Positions 13,094-57,984 of a DNA stretch of 64,000 nucleotides are shown one piece after another. The stretch lies in contig OZ020304.1 in assembly GCA_963971305.1 (NCBI GenBank), positions 78,182,355-78,246,354 of the forward strand, in the 5' to 3' direction. Within the stretch, counting starts at the first letter, position 1. Each line of letters begins with the position of its first letter. Origin of the DNA: Arcuatula senhousia (Eukaryota > Mollusca > Bivalvia > Mytilida > Mytilidae). The translations under genes were made by a program, and so were the position numbers. The notes beneath the pieces were generated by a model. It saw only the letters and a program-made list of their open reading frames with translations. It ran no database searches and was not told the origin of the DNA.

Positions 13094-14580
13094 ATTATGG
13101 AATATTATGTTGTAGTTTGTATCTACATGTATAAAATTGATTCACATGAATTTCTTTAAGATAAAAATATTAGATGTTATGTGTTTTAAAAATTCTTTTC
13201 TAATCATTATACTACTACTAGACTAAGTACTGTAATGCAGGAAGTTGACCAATATTTAACAAGTTTGTTCTAGTAGATGGATTAGGTGATTGGAACACCC
13301 TCATTTGTACTCAGTGGGCTATGGGTGGGAAAACAATTTCTGGATCTGCCCCTGCAGTCATTATGTAACAAGGGGTTTCAAATGTATTATCTTATTATAT
13401 CCCCACTTTGAAGAAGAGGGGGTATACTGGTTTAGCTCTGTCCATCCTTCTGTCTGTCTGCAACATAACTCTGTTACAGTTTTCTCAGGAACTGCAAATT
13501 ACAGTGACTTGAAATTTGGTATATGACCAGTTCTGAAATTATATCTGTTGGATATCTACTTCCTGTTTGCTGACTTAGTCTTTCAATTTGGGGGATAGCA
13601 AGGGTATACCGAGTGAGTCCTTGTATTGTTCCAGATGCTCAAACATGTGTTTAGCTGTTTGCATGGAACTTAATTTTTACTGTTAGTAAGAAAAAATACA
13701 CGAAGGCTAAAGTAGGCAGTCTAAGAAATTAGGATTTGAGATTCACTTGCCTGAACTCTTGATTTTTAAGTTTTTGCTCTATTTTTCCAATATGAAATTC
13801 CTGCAAATTTCACTTGCCCGAACAGATTTTTACTGGCCAGGGGCAAGCGGACCAATACTAATTTCGCAGACTCAGTAGGGGCATGTCAAAGATATTCTTC
13901 AAATTAAGACTTTTTAAAATGACTATTAAGCAACTTTTAAGTTCCATGACATTTGTTTGATATTTGTATTAGATGTACACAGTATTGAAGTTGTACTTTT
14001 TGTCAGTTTAATGTCCCATTACTAGCTCATTAGGGTAATTAAGCTAATTACTTTTTCTCTTTAGAAATAGATTCTAACTTGGAGGTCTATGGTTTCTAAA
14101 AATATAACATGCTTGAAAAATGTCAGAACTTAGATAGATATAGGCTATCATGGAGAGGGTGATTCAATTATTTTATTTTAAGTTCTAGAAAACAGGATAT
14201 GTTTTGTTCAGATCAATGAGATAACTTCTTATCAGACAAACAAATTCTTTTTATTAGATTTATCATGATCAATGCATCAGCCAAGTATTTTGTCTAGTTA
14301 AGAGTATTTACAAATTTGAAATGGTTTCCAACTGTAGCTTTAGAAGAAGGTGTTTGAAAATTGTTCACTTGAAAGACTTTTACTAAAAATACATTTTTTA
14401 GTACACATTAATGGAATATATATGTGGATATAAAGTAAGTTTGGAGTATATCTTAGGTGAATGGTATGTTTTTCTTTTATTTTTTAGAAAGGAGTCACCA
14501 TAATGGACATACAATTGATTAGAACTTTTTCAAGACTAAATCTTATGTAATAAAAGTTCTGACATTCTTTCAATGTTTCA
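13094..14580. other. Presumed upstream region of the PLEKHH-like gene; one repeat recognised
   Basis: At 13398-13570 a hairpin head (tatccccactttgaagaaga then gggggtata) is followed by ctgtctgtctg and a core with ctcaggaactgcaaatt and gaaatttggtata. No promoter or CpG-rich segment is evident. Confidence 0.5.
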
Positions 14581-14597
14581 GATGGTGTAAAGTAACA

Positions 14598-46992
<32,395 letters not shown>

Positions 46993-47265
46993 CACAGGGA
47001 GAAAACTTAGGTTATAAAATGCAGGATGGAATAATGGACTAACAAATCAAGGAGCTATATTGTTGACAGTTTCTGTTAGTTTACACAATGCAGGATTAAT
47101 CAAATGATCTTCAGCTAAAAGCTGGAGAAACATAGAACTATAGAAACACAGTTCATATATTTTGGTTGACCCATGCTTAAGTCACTTTTGACTATGGTTG
47201 TAAGCTTACTTACTTACTTTGAAGTAAAAATGATGGATTTAAAATCATCCTGTGTCATTTAAATA

Positions 47266-48072
47266 ATCAATGTGTAAGAAATCACATTTTTGGGCAATAT
47301 CAATAAGAGGTTAAAACAAAACTTTTTTTTATGGCCCGACCACGTATGTGGATCGGACATATAGTTTTACCCTTGTCCGTCCGTCCGTAACACTTTGGTT
47401 AAGTTCTTGGTTAAGGTCCATATCTCAGATACTACATGTTGATGGTCAATGGTATTTCACCACTAGATGTGTCTTGGGTAACATGACACCACCCAATAAA
47501 AATTAGGTCACTGTGATCTATATTTTATGCATGAACGACTTCAGTTAAGATCTTGGTTAAGGTCCATAACTTGGATACTAAATGTTGGGGGTCAATGATA
47601 TTTCACCACTAGATGTGTCTTGGGTAAGGTGACACCATCCACTAGAAATGAGGTCACTGTGACCTATATTTTAGGCATGAATGACTTTGGTTAAGTTCTT
47701 GGTTAAGGTCCATATCTTGAATACTACATGTTAGGGGTCAATAATATTTCACTACTCAATGAGTCTTGGTAACATGGCACCACCCACCAGAAATAAGGTC
47801 ACAGCGACCTATATTTTACACATGAACACTTTTGATCAATGTGTAAGAAATCACATTTTTGGGCAATATCAATAAGAGGTTAAAACAAAACTTTTTTTTA
47901 TGGCCCGACCACGTATGTGGATCGGACATATAGTTTTACCCTTGTCCGTCCGTCCGTAACACTTTGGTTAAGTTCTTGGTAAAGGTCCATATCCCAGGTA
48001 AATACACATTGAGGGTCAATGATATTTCAAGAACGGGAGGGCCAACCTGTGGCTCATAGACACATTATCTAG
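47266..48072 (+). repeat. Family F hairpin-headed repeat with duplicated head and flank
   Basis: Head ggcccgaccacgtatgtgga then tcggacata, followed by ccgtccgtccgtaac. Head plus 60 bp of upstream flank (atcaatgtgtaagaaatcac) occurs at 47266 and again at 47835, 569 bp apart and nearly identical over ~150 bp. The last segment ends cattatctagtta. Confidence 0.82.
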
Positions 48073-48389
48073 TTACAGAAGCATTCTACAATTTTAGAAT
48101 ATAAGTAACAAATATGTGATGATATGTGACAAAAAGGTTTGTTCAGGGCTCTCAACTTTTGAAATTTTGAAATCAGGTATCTTTATAATTATATCTGTGA
48201 TTTCTCATGTTATATTTATGTAAGATTTGGAACACATGTAATGATTGGTTGACAGCCCTTGATTAGTGGACTAAAAAATTAGTCTGTTTATAATCATGCA
48301 ATTTTATAATATAATAAAATATAATTTTACTAATGTATTAATTGGAAATTATGAGAACTTTTATGATACCAATTGGTATTGACTTTCGC

Positions 48390-48421
48390 CATAGACCTGT
48401 ATATAAATATACAGGTCTATG
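48390..48421. repeat. Perfect 13-bp hairpin
   Basis: catagacctgtat and atacaggtctatg separated by 6 nt. Confidence 0.9.
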
Positions 48422-48895
48422 CTTTCGCTTCTAAGATACTTTTTCTTTGATAAGCACCTTACTTAAGATTTTTTTTTATTCACTCATTTTATGATATTTT
48501 TATTATTCATAATTTATTTAATTTAAATGTTAGATCAAGATTTATTCAAATCAATATAAAGAAAAAAAAAATATTAGTCAGAGCAATTGGCCTATTTCAG
48601 TGGTTTCCCTTTGTTTTCAAAAAGTTCAGTCTGACTGAAAGAAATTTGCTGATCATGAAATATGGTAAGAATGGCTGATAAAATTCAAAATGTGTATCAT
48701 GTAAATTATACAAAAATAGAGGTTGTCATTATTATGTTATAGAAACATGTTAATGTTTTGATATAACAGTTTTATTCTATATTTCTGATATATGAATCTC
48801 TTGATATTCAATTTTCTTGAACTTAACTAAAAATGTGATAATTCATCCCAGCATTAAAGGAATTGTTTGATATGATATTAATATGCAAGTCACAC

Positions 48896-49095
48896 TACTG
48901 TGGATTTGTTTATTTTGGTGGGTACCAACTTTTGTGGTTTGATTCAAAATGATCAGTTCGTGGATTCTTAGATTCGTGATTCTGACATTTGCCATGTTAA
49001 ATTTCCTTTTGGTTGGATATTGAATTTCATGGGTCAAAACCAACCACAAATACCGCAAAAATTAATACCCCATGAATAATAATGAAACCACAGTA
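48896..49095. mobile_element. 200-bp MITE, tactgtgg ends
   Basis: Left tactgtggatttgtttattt, right aatgaaaccacagta. Relative of 25727-25936. Confidence 0.72.
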
Positions 49096-49420
49096 TATGA
49101 TAAGAAAGCCCAGCATTGCTGAGATGGTGAACTTCTTAAATGAGATTATAATGTAAGTCATAATATCCTAATTGGGTATATTGTGCAATTGTTGTTATCT
49201 ATGACCTTTTGTTGTAAGATTTTCTGTTTGTTAAATATAAAAAAAATGAGAAAAATTATAAGCTGTTGTTATTTCATAAGTGAAACAGTTTCATTTTGAA
49301 AGGAAGAAGGGCTTTGCTTATCTTGAGTACAAACATTCATGATTCCTAGATTAGGACAGGCATATATAAAGTTTAAATGTTCATATACAAATCTGCAATA
49401 AAAACACAAGTGTTATCTCC

Positions 49421-50480
49421 CCTTTTACATACAGGATATTTTCATGACAAAATATTTCTCTGAATATGACTATATCACCACTAGAAGTTGAAGCCTATTT
49501 CCCGACCCCAGAGAACAAAAATAAATGTTTCCTTATAGATCCATTATGATAGTTTAGAAATTTCAACTGTATCTTTTTAAACTTAAGCTTTTAGTTTGGA
49601 ATACATTTACATCTAAAAAAAGTATCAGGACAAAGACAACCTTACAAATTCACAAGTATTTCACATGGAAATTTATATCTGCCATCACAGTAGATTAATG
49701 ATTAACCAGCATCATTTGCAGCTAAACTGTTAAAAAAGATACAGTATTTTGGCCCACGGAACAACAATTTATAAGAAATGTGGTAGGCTACACTAGGAAT
49801 GACAATCTTGTTTATTGAACAGAATTTGAGTATGATGTCATTCTGACATTTATATTTGAATGTTTATCTATTTACTCTGACCAATAGAATTGATGGCTTA
49901 CATGTTGTTTACATGCCTATTTTGCGACCCAACCTATTCCCCTGTCTAGCACCTAGCCTGTGACCTTTTAACATAACGCTTTTTATTTTCACTGATATGA
50001 TATTGTTTGTGCATAGATATTAAGAGTGTCTCAGTGATGGACTACCCCTTGGGTAGGTTATATTGACATTCATCTATTAGCTGAGAAAATTAAAATTTAA
50101 TTTCAGTCAATAGCAAAGTTTCCTAATCTGTTTGTTTTCATTTAGAGACAGTTCTTTATAGTATCTTTAAGGAACCAGTCAGTTATATGTCAAGACATTA
50201 ACACCTTTTGGCTTCTTAACACTCTAGCATTATCAATAGGAGTACAAAAATGTGCTGCATGACACAGCTCCATGAAAGGAAAGCAATTAAAAAAAATATT
50301 ACATAAAATTATTGAAAGAGATTTGAGTTTGTGTTGTTGATTAGATTTTGGGTGTTATGTGCTTGTTCTTTGTTTCTTGGAGTTGTCACTTTGGTATAGA
50401 ATGATGTCCCCAATGGTCTTCACCCTTTCAGACTTCTGACTGTACTATACGCGTGTACGAGCATGTATTTTAAAATTCCT
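49421..50480. other. No gene recognised
   Basis: AT-rich intergenic sequence between the PLEKHH-like gene and the LINE. No supported ORF. Confidence 0.55.
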
Positions 50481-51114
50481 CTATCTAATGGGTAGCCCAG
50501 GTAAACCAAAAGCTCAATCAACATTAGGAAAGTAACGCCAATGAAGATCTTAAATAGTCATTGGTACTGAGACTTGGTATAGTAATGACATACCATCTGA
50601 TGAGTTTTCCCAGCCTCAGAATTTACTGTTTATAGAAAAGATAGACCTAAAAATAACAATGACCAAAGCTATGGAGCCGTACTATTAGCAGTATCCTCAT
50701 ATTTTCTGTCATCAGAAATAAAGACCATGCAAACACTCTGAAATAGTTTGGGTAGAAGTTGATATGCAGAATGCCAGCAAACTTATAATTGGCAGCTTTT
50801 ACAGACCTCCATCAGACAAAGGCAATGCCATAGAACAACTAAAAGAATCATTGGGTAAAATTAAACGAACAAACAAATCTACAGTAGTAATTGGTGGTGA
50901 TTTTATCCTGGGACACATAGATTGAGATGTCCCATGCACCAAACCAAACAAACCAGACTCAAATATACATGAAGAACTACTAAACATTGTACAAGGTCAT
51001 GCACTAGAGCAAATTGTAAAAAGACCCACTAGAGGGGATAGAACACTTGACCTCATATTTACAAACATGCCAAATATAGTAAATAAAGTTGAAACCATGC
51101 CTCCAATTGGGAAC

Positions 51115-52502
51115 GCTAAGAAGCAAAGGTGTACCAAAGGGGTAATCAGTATCATAAAACCGTAAAGACAAAGACAAAACCGGCAGACAAAAACTCATCA
51201 CAACAAAACAAACCACATATTACAACATAAAACACACACACACATAACAACAAAACCACATTCAGCAACGTGAACTCAAGTCGAAACGAGAGTGAACTCA
51301 GGTGCTCCGGAAGAGTTAGCAGTTCCTGCTTGCTATAGCACACCCGTCACGTTGCCAAAGATCGATTAAGTGTTGGTCAAATCCGGAAAGGATGACATTA
51401 CAAAACTCTGTGTCAAACCAACATCTGTGCTCATCTGAGAGATAGAAATCCCGTATTTGTAAACAAGCACATGATGTCGTCCGTAAAATTTCTTGAGTGA
51501 TGACAACAACCTGGGAGCAACGTACCCCTGTGTTAACAATTTGCTTGTCAGCCGTGCAGCTCTATCAAGGAAGTCGTTGTACTCCCCACATGCTCTGGAA
51601 TAACGAATCAATTGTGATACGTAAACTCCATATGCTGGAGCGGACGGAATGTTGCTACACAGAAAGGGAAAGCTAACTATTGGAAAGTTGAAGTCATCAC
51701 GTTTGTCATAAAGCCTTGTACAAAGCCTTCCTTGTGTGTCAATTTCGATAAATAGATCCAAATATGAAGCAGACCTCCTAGAATCTGTAGTATCCTTTAT
51801 CTCAAGTTCCTTCGGATATATTAGATGTAAATAGTCACCAAATCGAGGATTGTTTAGTGAAAGGACATCATCAATGTAACGAAATGTGAGATTGAAGGAT
51901 AAAGCAAGTTTCCGGTCCTTTTGTCTAGAAGTGATTGTAAGAAGTCTGCTTCATATGAATGAAGAAACAAATTGGCAAGCAATGGTGCACAATTTGTCCC
52001 CATTGGGATACCTATTGTTTGCTGAAAAAGACGTCCACCAAACTGTACAAATATGTTGTCAATTAGAAAGTTGAGCATTTCTATTATTTGATCTTCTGTA
52101 AATTTGTTTTTCTTGCTAGACTCTTGGATGACAAAGTAAGTCTTTTTATAACCGACTACCAAATACTTGTACCTGCGTTTTCCGTTCTTTTTGATAAAGC
52201 TACGTTTAATCAGCTGTGCCAAACGAGATTTTAATTGTGAATGTGGAATTGAAGTATATAATGTAGAGAAATCAAACGTTTTAATGCTATTACATGATGA
52301 AAATGACTTAGAATGGATATTTTCCATCAGTTCTTTAGAATTTTTGAGAATCCACATTTGATTGACGGCATTTCTAGAGTAGCAACAATCGAAATACTTT
52401 TGAAGGCTTGATTTTATTGCCGTCAATATTGATGTTAACAAAACTGAAAGAGGCTTAGTTGTACAACCACGACATTGTTTTTGCTGAATGTTCTTTAACA
52501 CT
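51115..52502 (-). pseudogene. Penelope-like reverse transcriptase copy inserted in the LINE
   Basis: Minus strand, 5' to 3': CTTKPLSVLLTSILTAIKSS, FDFSTLYTSIPH, KYLVVGYKKTYFVIQES, then the RT core QTIGIPMGTNCAPLLANLFL and YEADFLQSLLDK. A gap at about 51762-51860 has frame damage over the YIDD region. It then continues in RLYDKRDDFNFPIV, SAPAYGVYVSQLIRYSRAC and SRLLSSLKKFYGRHH-like sequence, and a noncoding tail with agcaggaactgct. It lacks the N-terminal part, so it is 5' truncated. Insertion boundaries are visible because the LINE reads on both sides. The assignment to Penelope-like elements rests on the LYWIPKLHK and IPMGT.CAP motifs in its relatives and is an inference. Confidence 0.82.
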
Positions 52503-53310
52503 ATAGAGGAACAGAAAACCAGACAGAAAAAAACTTTCAATTTAAGAAGGCAGACTGGACACAAATGAGAAAAGACTTTAAATCATTAACACTTGAGATA
52601 GAAGACCAGTATTGTAAATCAACATCATAAGAACTATGGAACAAGTTCAAAAATAACTTACGTAAATCCATGGAACAAAACATCCCCAGAAAACTTTAAA
52701 TAGCAAGAAAAAACTTCCATGGGTTGACAAAAATCTTAAATTGATAATTTATAAAACAAAACGTCTACATAGGAAAAGGAAAAAAACAGCTCTGAACATA
52801 TGCAAAAATATAAAAATATCAAAAAATCCTACAACAAGAGATGAGAAAAGCTTATTGGAACTATGTAGAGAATATCATCTTAGATCTAACGGTACAAAAA
52901 CCAGAAAATAACATTAGAAAACAACAACAACAAAAAACTGTTCTCTTACATGAAATGTATAAAAAAATGACAATACCGGCATTGCGGCGCTGGGAAAAAA
53001 TGGCATATTAACAGAAAACTCGAAAGAAAAAGCAAATATCTAAAGCAATCAAAGTTCAGCAGGCATTCTCAATTGAAACACCCAACTTAACCATGCCAGA
53101 CAAAGGAAGATCAAACTATCCACAAATGAAAAGCATTAACATCACAGAACAAGGAGTACTCAAACTATTGAAACAAATAAACCCACACAACTGGCCCAGA
53201 AATGATATGTGGGAAAGTATTGAAAGAACTTAGTACCGAAGTAGCCACCATCATTACACTTATTTTCAAAAAAACCCTAGACTCAGGTAAAATACCACAA
53301 GACTGGAAGC

Positions 53311-53937
53311 ATGCCAAAACATAATGCCATAAATTACAGACCCATCTCACTCACATGCATCCTCTGTAAGATCACGGAACATGTAATAGCAAGTAATGTA
53401 ATGGACCATCTTGAACAAAACAACATTCTTTATGACCTCCAACACGACTTCCGCATCACTAGATCTTGCGAGACACAACTTATTTCATTCATCCAAGAAC
53501 TTCATAAAAACAACAACAGTAGCATTCAAACAGATGTCATTGTAATGGACTTTGCCAAGGCACTCGACAAAGTCCCTCACAAAAGACTACTTTACAAGCT
53601 CCAATATTATGGAATTGATAAAAACACACTATCATGGATAGAAGACTTCCTCAATCAAAGAACACAAACAGTCCTAATCGATGGTGAATGCTCTGAAAGC
53701 ATACATGTAACATCTGATGTACCCCAAGGCACAGTATTGGGACCAATTCTATTTTTTGTATATATTAATGATTTCAATGACTACATCAAACACAGCACCT
53801 TAAGACATTTTGCTGATGACAGCATAATAAAGGTAATAACAAAACTACCGAACTTGAATGATCAATGTCATAGTCCAGAGAAAATGACAAAAACGAATCA
53901 GTCATACCGGAGAATTGGTCGATCGCAATGGTCCTGA
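53311..53937 (+). pseudogene. LINE reverse-transcriptase open segment
   Basis: The longest uninterrupted RT frame of the LINE (208 codons), from the fingers region to just past FADD. The last ~37 codons are not RT: they read through the family K insert. No start context of its own. Confidence 0.85.
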
Positions 53938-54016
53938 CTTGGTACAGGCATTTCAAACGAAATGGTGGGTTAGACCAGGTTTAATATAGTTCGGTTGTTT
54001 TGTTATTACCTTTATA
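53827..54016 (+). mobile_element. Family K insert in the LINE RT, with TIRs
   Basis: ataaaggtaataacaaaac at the left and gttttgttattacctttat at the right, 190 bp, splitting FADDSII from YRTIKNKDD of the LINE. Confidence 0.85.
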
Positions 54017-54275
54017 TAGAACTATCAAGAACAAAGATGATGCAGAATAACTACAGCAAGACTTAACAGCTGCAACAAAATGGGAGGGGGACCGGCTCAT
54101 GTCATTTCACCCTGACAAGTGTTCAATCCTCCAGGTTACAACAAAACGACACCCAGTTTCATATGACTACACACTACACCAGCACAAACTCAAGATAGAA
54201 ATATCCACAAAATATCTTGGTATAACGATACAGAATGACCTAAAATGGAACAAGCATGTTGACAACATCTCTGCA

Positions 54276-55340
54276 TCGAGATGTAGATCTAAATATTAAG
54301 CTGACTTGCTTGAATCCATTGAGTCCGTTGTCTCATGTTCTTAATGATATATGAGATTGAGTAAATGATCAAATCTAGAATTGTTTATTAAAAGAACATC
54401 ATCAATATTACGGAACGTGAGTTTCAAAGAGAGAGGTAGTCTACAAATTTTATTGTTTAGAAATGAATGTAAGAAGTCTGCTTCATATGAATGAAGAAAA
54501 AAAACCAGCTGCACAATCAGTGCCCATTGGCATTTCTATTGTTTGCTGAAAAACACGTCTACAAAATAAACAAATATGTCGTCTAAAAGAAAGTTGAGCG
54601 TGTCGATTAACTGCTCTTTAATATTTTTTTCTTTTTCTTAGACTTATTGATGTCAAAGTAAGTCTTAGTACAATCTACTACCAGATATAAGAACCTGCGT
54701 TTTCCATTCTTTTTTAAAATAAACTGCGGTTAATCAGTTGTTCTTGTTCCAATCGTAATGTGAGTTGTCAATGTGGAATAGAATCATAAAGTGTAGAGAA
54801 ATCGAAAGTTTTGATGCTGGTACAAGATAAAACTGATTTAGAGTAAAGAATCGCCATCAGTTCTTTTGAACGCCATTTCTAGAGTAACAACAATCAAGTT
54901 TTTATGGAGAACAGATTTTCTTTCTTTCAGTATTGAAGTCAAATAAACTCAAAGTGGTTTAGTGTTACATTTGAATGACCCCGCAATGAAGCAGTGTTTA
55001 GATGGATTTTAGTGGAATTTATTTATCTTATACAGGAATGTGAGGACATCATTTTAGCAACAACAGAATGTCGAAGGAGGAAATGGCCGATTTATGATTG
55101 TCAATTATTTCCTCACTGGACAATGTTGTTACTGTGTATGTGGTGCTTTTGCTGGTACGACCAACCCCTAGTTCAGCTGACAAAAGTCAATGTCATGCTT
55201 TTAGCACTCACAAATTATGTTATTCGGTGCTTTGTCTGTAGAAACAAGGACATATTTATATGGTAAGGTGGACAGTGTTTTTGTAACATCAGCGCTGTTA
55301 CAACTGAATGTTGCCTTAGTGCTCATTGAACTCTTCAAAG
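54276..55340 (-). pseudogene. Penelope-like RT, decayed copy
   Basis: Antisense of atatttagatctacatctcg at its 3' edge, then the IPMGT-type region (gcccattggcatttctattg), the LYDSIPH region, and upstream YKYVLVSTDKAPNN-like coding. Many frameshifts. Confidence 0.8.
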
Positions 55341-55344
55341 AATG

Positions 55345-55450
55345 GAAGTCAAGTTCGTATTTGTATCTTCAACTAAAAAAGAAACCCAGGGAAGACTTTT
55401 AACAAAGCTCTATGACAAACATTATCACTTAAACTTTCTAGTCGTCAACT
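55345..55450 (+). pseudogene. Penelope-like RT fragment in opposite orientation
   Basis: gtcaagttcgtatttgtatc, cagggaagacttttaacaaa and ctctatgac match the SASYLDLHL...QGRLSTRLYDK segment of the 62-kb copy. It abuts the preceding copy head to head. Confidence 0.75.
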
Positions 55451-55649
55451 GACGTGACTTTGTGATGGAAGGAAAGAAAGTAAACAATATTATATAAAGA
55501 AGTAAGCATCCAATTACGGATGACTAACATTATATATAACCATTTCTCTAAGAAATAATGAATTCGACACTAAATGCATGTAGATGAGAAAAGTGAATTA
55601 ATTCATACAGAATGTTTAGTTTAGTGTAAACATATTTATTTATCCTGGA

Positions 55650-55925
55650 TTGGTAAACAAGCTTAATGCTTATGTAAATCCCTCTCCAGCTAGCAGTTTG
55701 CGAGTGTGGCCTTTGCAGCGGCCCCCATTGAGCCTACTCTTATCGAACTCTACAAAGGGGTCTTTAACGTGCATGGGTATTGCTCTCCACATACACGGAA
55801 CAACCTTTTGTCGTCCCTTCCGAAGGACTAGCATCGTTCCTTGAGACCATCATCGCAAATGGTGTCAAGAGAGAGCCGGAAGATTGGTTCATGAAATTTT
55901 CACCCCGAACGAGGATCGAACAGAA
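55650..55925 (-). mobile_element. SINE-like element with shared core, minus strand
   Basis: On the minus strand a B-box-like gttcgatcctcgttcgggg is followed downstream by tgtggagagcaatacccatg and cacgttaaagacccctttgt, the same core as in the 39.2-kb SINE. tRNA-derived head plausible. Confidence 0.7.
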
Positions 55926-56279
55926 TGTCACATGTATATTTCACGAGCGTCATTGATATCTGACGTCATCATTTTATTGTCTTTTAGATGATTTATGTAC
56001 ACTTTGTTGCTTTTAGACATATCTCAACCAGCACATTGTATACTGAATACAAATACCAAAACGGGTATAAAAAACGGTACAAGGAAAGAAACCCGGTGTT
56101 TTAAATAAACTTCATTGCATAATAAAACCTCAAGAGGTTAAGCAAATAATACAATTTTGAATTTAATAATCGGAAATTTAGTGACAAAAATATTAGAAAT
56201 TTATTGGTAAATTCGTGTCAGACAAGTCTTGTAATTTTGTACAATTTCACAAATACAGTTGATGAATATATTTCTTTTA
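55926..56279. other. No gene recognised
   Basis: AT-rich. The first ~60 bp (cgagcgtcattgatatctga) has a counterpart at 61029 in the duplicated block. Confidence 0.5.
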
Positions 56280-56820
56280 AGGTTCATCTGTACCTTTCTT
56301 TAAAACATGGCGTTATTTTTAATCTATTTTCAGTATATGCATAGCCAAAACTGCACATAAAATTGAAATATAAAGTGTAGCTGGACCTAGATATTAAAAA
56401 TTCTTACCTTTTCTCGATGAATTCTTCCCGAAAAAATCCTTTATTTAAGATATCTCTTTTTTCTCCGCTTTTAAAAACACCCGATTTAAAGCTAATATCA
56501 CTTTCACCCTTTCTTGTGGCCTCAAATTTCATGCAAATTTCAATCAGGGATTTAACTAAAAGTGTTCACCTCGTTTCATGTAAGAGGCACAATAGGGATA
56601 GTTTGTCCTTTTTCACTTTAAAATCTGAACAGGAAAAAAAAAGAGATCTTCATTTTTAAGGAACTTAAAATGAAAAATTTATAGAAATTGAATCAGAAAT
56701 TACCATATCTAGGTCCAGCTATGCTTTATTTTAATATTTTATCTGTAGTTTTTGTTCTGCATATACTAAAAAATAGGTAGAATATTTCGCTATTTTTAAC
56801 GAAAGGTACAGATGAACAAA
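56280..56820. mobile_element. 540-bp foldback/TIR element, ~119-bp arms
   Basis: Arms 56280-56398 and 56701-56818: ggttcatctgtacctttctt against aacgaaaggtacagatgaac at the outside, gtagctggacctagatat against atatctaggtccagctatg at the inside. The 81-codon ORF inside has no recognisable family. Confidence 0.88.
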
Positions 56821-57120
56821 GACAAAATTTTAAAACTAATGACAAAAGAAGCAATAAATTAAGATTTTATTTAGAAACAGCTGCCTGTATTATTATTAGG
56901 GTTTTTTTTCAAACACGAATAGATTGGGTCACAATCCTGCTGACTTCAAATTCGCAGTTGGCGCATTGATAGACATCTTTGAATGTCATGTTGTTTATAC
57001 TTTGCCCTTATTTTATTCAACGGCTTAGTTTGTTTTTACATGTCACTACCCGATCTTTTTTTTTCAGCTGGAACTAAGCCAGTGTCTGAAATTTATTTTT
57101 GGACATTTTTATATGAGATG

Positions 57121-57965
57121 GAGAAAGTCACCAAATCGAGAATTGTTTAGTAAAGGACATCATCAATATAACAGAACGTGAGGTTAAAAGAGAGAGATAG
57201 TCTACGATCTTTTTTGTCTAGAGGAGATTGTGAGAAGTCTGCTTCATATGAATGTAGAAACACATTAGCAAGCAAATGTGCACAATTAGTGCCCATTGGA
57301 ATCCTCATTGTTTGCTGAAAAACACGTCCGACAAACTAAACAAATATGTTGTCGATTAGAAAATTGAGCCTGTCGATTGTTTGGTCTTCTGTATTATTTG
57401 TTCTTCTTAGACTCATTGATGACAAAGTAAGTCTGACTGTAATCGACTACCAAATATTTGTACCTGCGTTTTCCATTCTTTTTAAAAAGCTGCGTTTAAT
57501 CAGCTGTGCCAATCGTGATTTTAGTTGTTGAATGTTCATGTGGAATAGAAGTGTAAAGAGTGGAGAAATCGAAAGTTTTGATGTTGTTGCAAGATGAAAC
57601 TGATTTCGAGTTAAGAACCTTCAATAGTTCTTTCGAAGTCTTCAGGATCTACATTTGATCGACACCATTTCTAGAATAACAACAAACGAAATATTTCTGG
57701 AGGCCGGATTTTACGATTTTATATCCGTTACTATTGAAGTCAACAGAACTGAAAATGTTTACGTGGTACATTTTGATGACCCTGCAATGGAGCGCTGTTT
57801 GTATGGATTTTTATGTAATTTAGGAATCCAATACAGGGACGGAATGTCATCATTGTCAGCTCCAACAGAGAGCCCGAAAGAGGAAATGACGGATTTGTGA
57901 TTGTCAACGTGTTGTAACCGTGTATGTGGTTCTATTGCTGGTACAACCAACCCTTATTCAGCTGT
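57121..57965 (-). pseudogene. Penelope-like RT copy including LYWIPKLHK
   Basis: On the minus strand DNHKSVISSF and LYWIPKLHKNPYK, then RSIAGSSKCTT are open at 57759-57950, followed by decayed CSTK/DFSTLY and IPMGT regions down to 57121. This copy shows the N-terminal motif that best supports Penelope-like affinity. Confidence 0.8.
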
Positions 57966-57984
57966 GAAGCCATCAATATAGTGT

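Larger units (their letters stand above)
46993..49420 (+). other. Probable 3'UTR and 3' flank of the PLEKHH-like gene
   Basis: No coding sequence follows the stop. Candidate poly(A) signals (aataaa) occur near 48315 and 49398; which is used cannot be read from sequence. The stretch contains a duplicated repeat head (47266-48072), a perfect small hairpin (48390-48421) and a MITE (48896-49095). Confidence 0.45.
50480..54275 (+). pseudogene. CR1/L2/jockey-type LINE ORF2, broken by two insertions
   Basis: Pieces at 50480-51114, 52503-53826 and 54017-54275 read as one ORF2. The first encodes an APE-type endonuclease (IIGSFYRPPSDKGN, VVIGGDF, LGHIDW, RTLDLIFTN). The second begins KKADWTQMRKDF and holds the RT: NYRPISLTCILCKI, MDFAKALDKVPHKRLLYKL, VPQGTVLGPILF and the catalytic FADD box at about 53809-53820. 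The third carries MSFHPDKCSILQVTTKR and KYLGITIQNDLKWNKHV. Frameshifts and stops (for example after LGHID) mark it as dead. The Penelope-like copy at 51115-52502 interrupts it after PPIGN, the family K insert interrupts it right after FADDSII, and another Penelope-like copy truncates it at about 54275. The clade is assigned by motif style and could be any CR1-group LINE. Confidence 0.88.

Noticed and set aside
51115..51345. Hammerhead ribozyme in the RT element tail
   Set aside because: Some Penelope-like elements carry one, but I could not find the ctgatga/gaaa core in the proper arrangement; only a short simple hairpin is seen.
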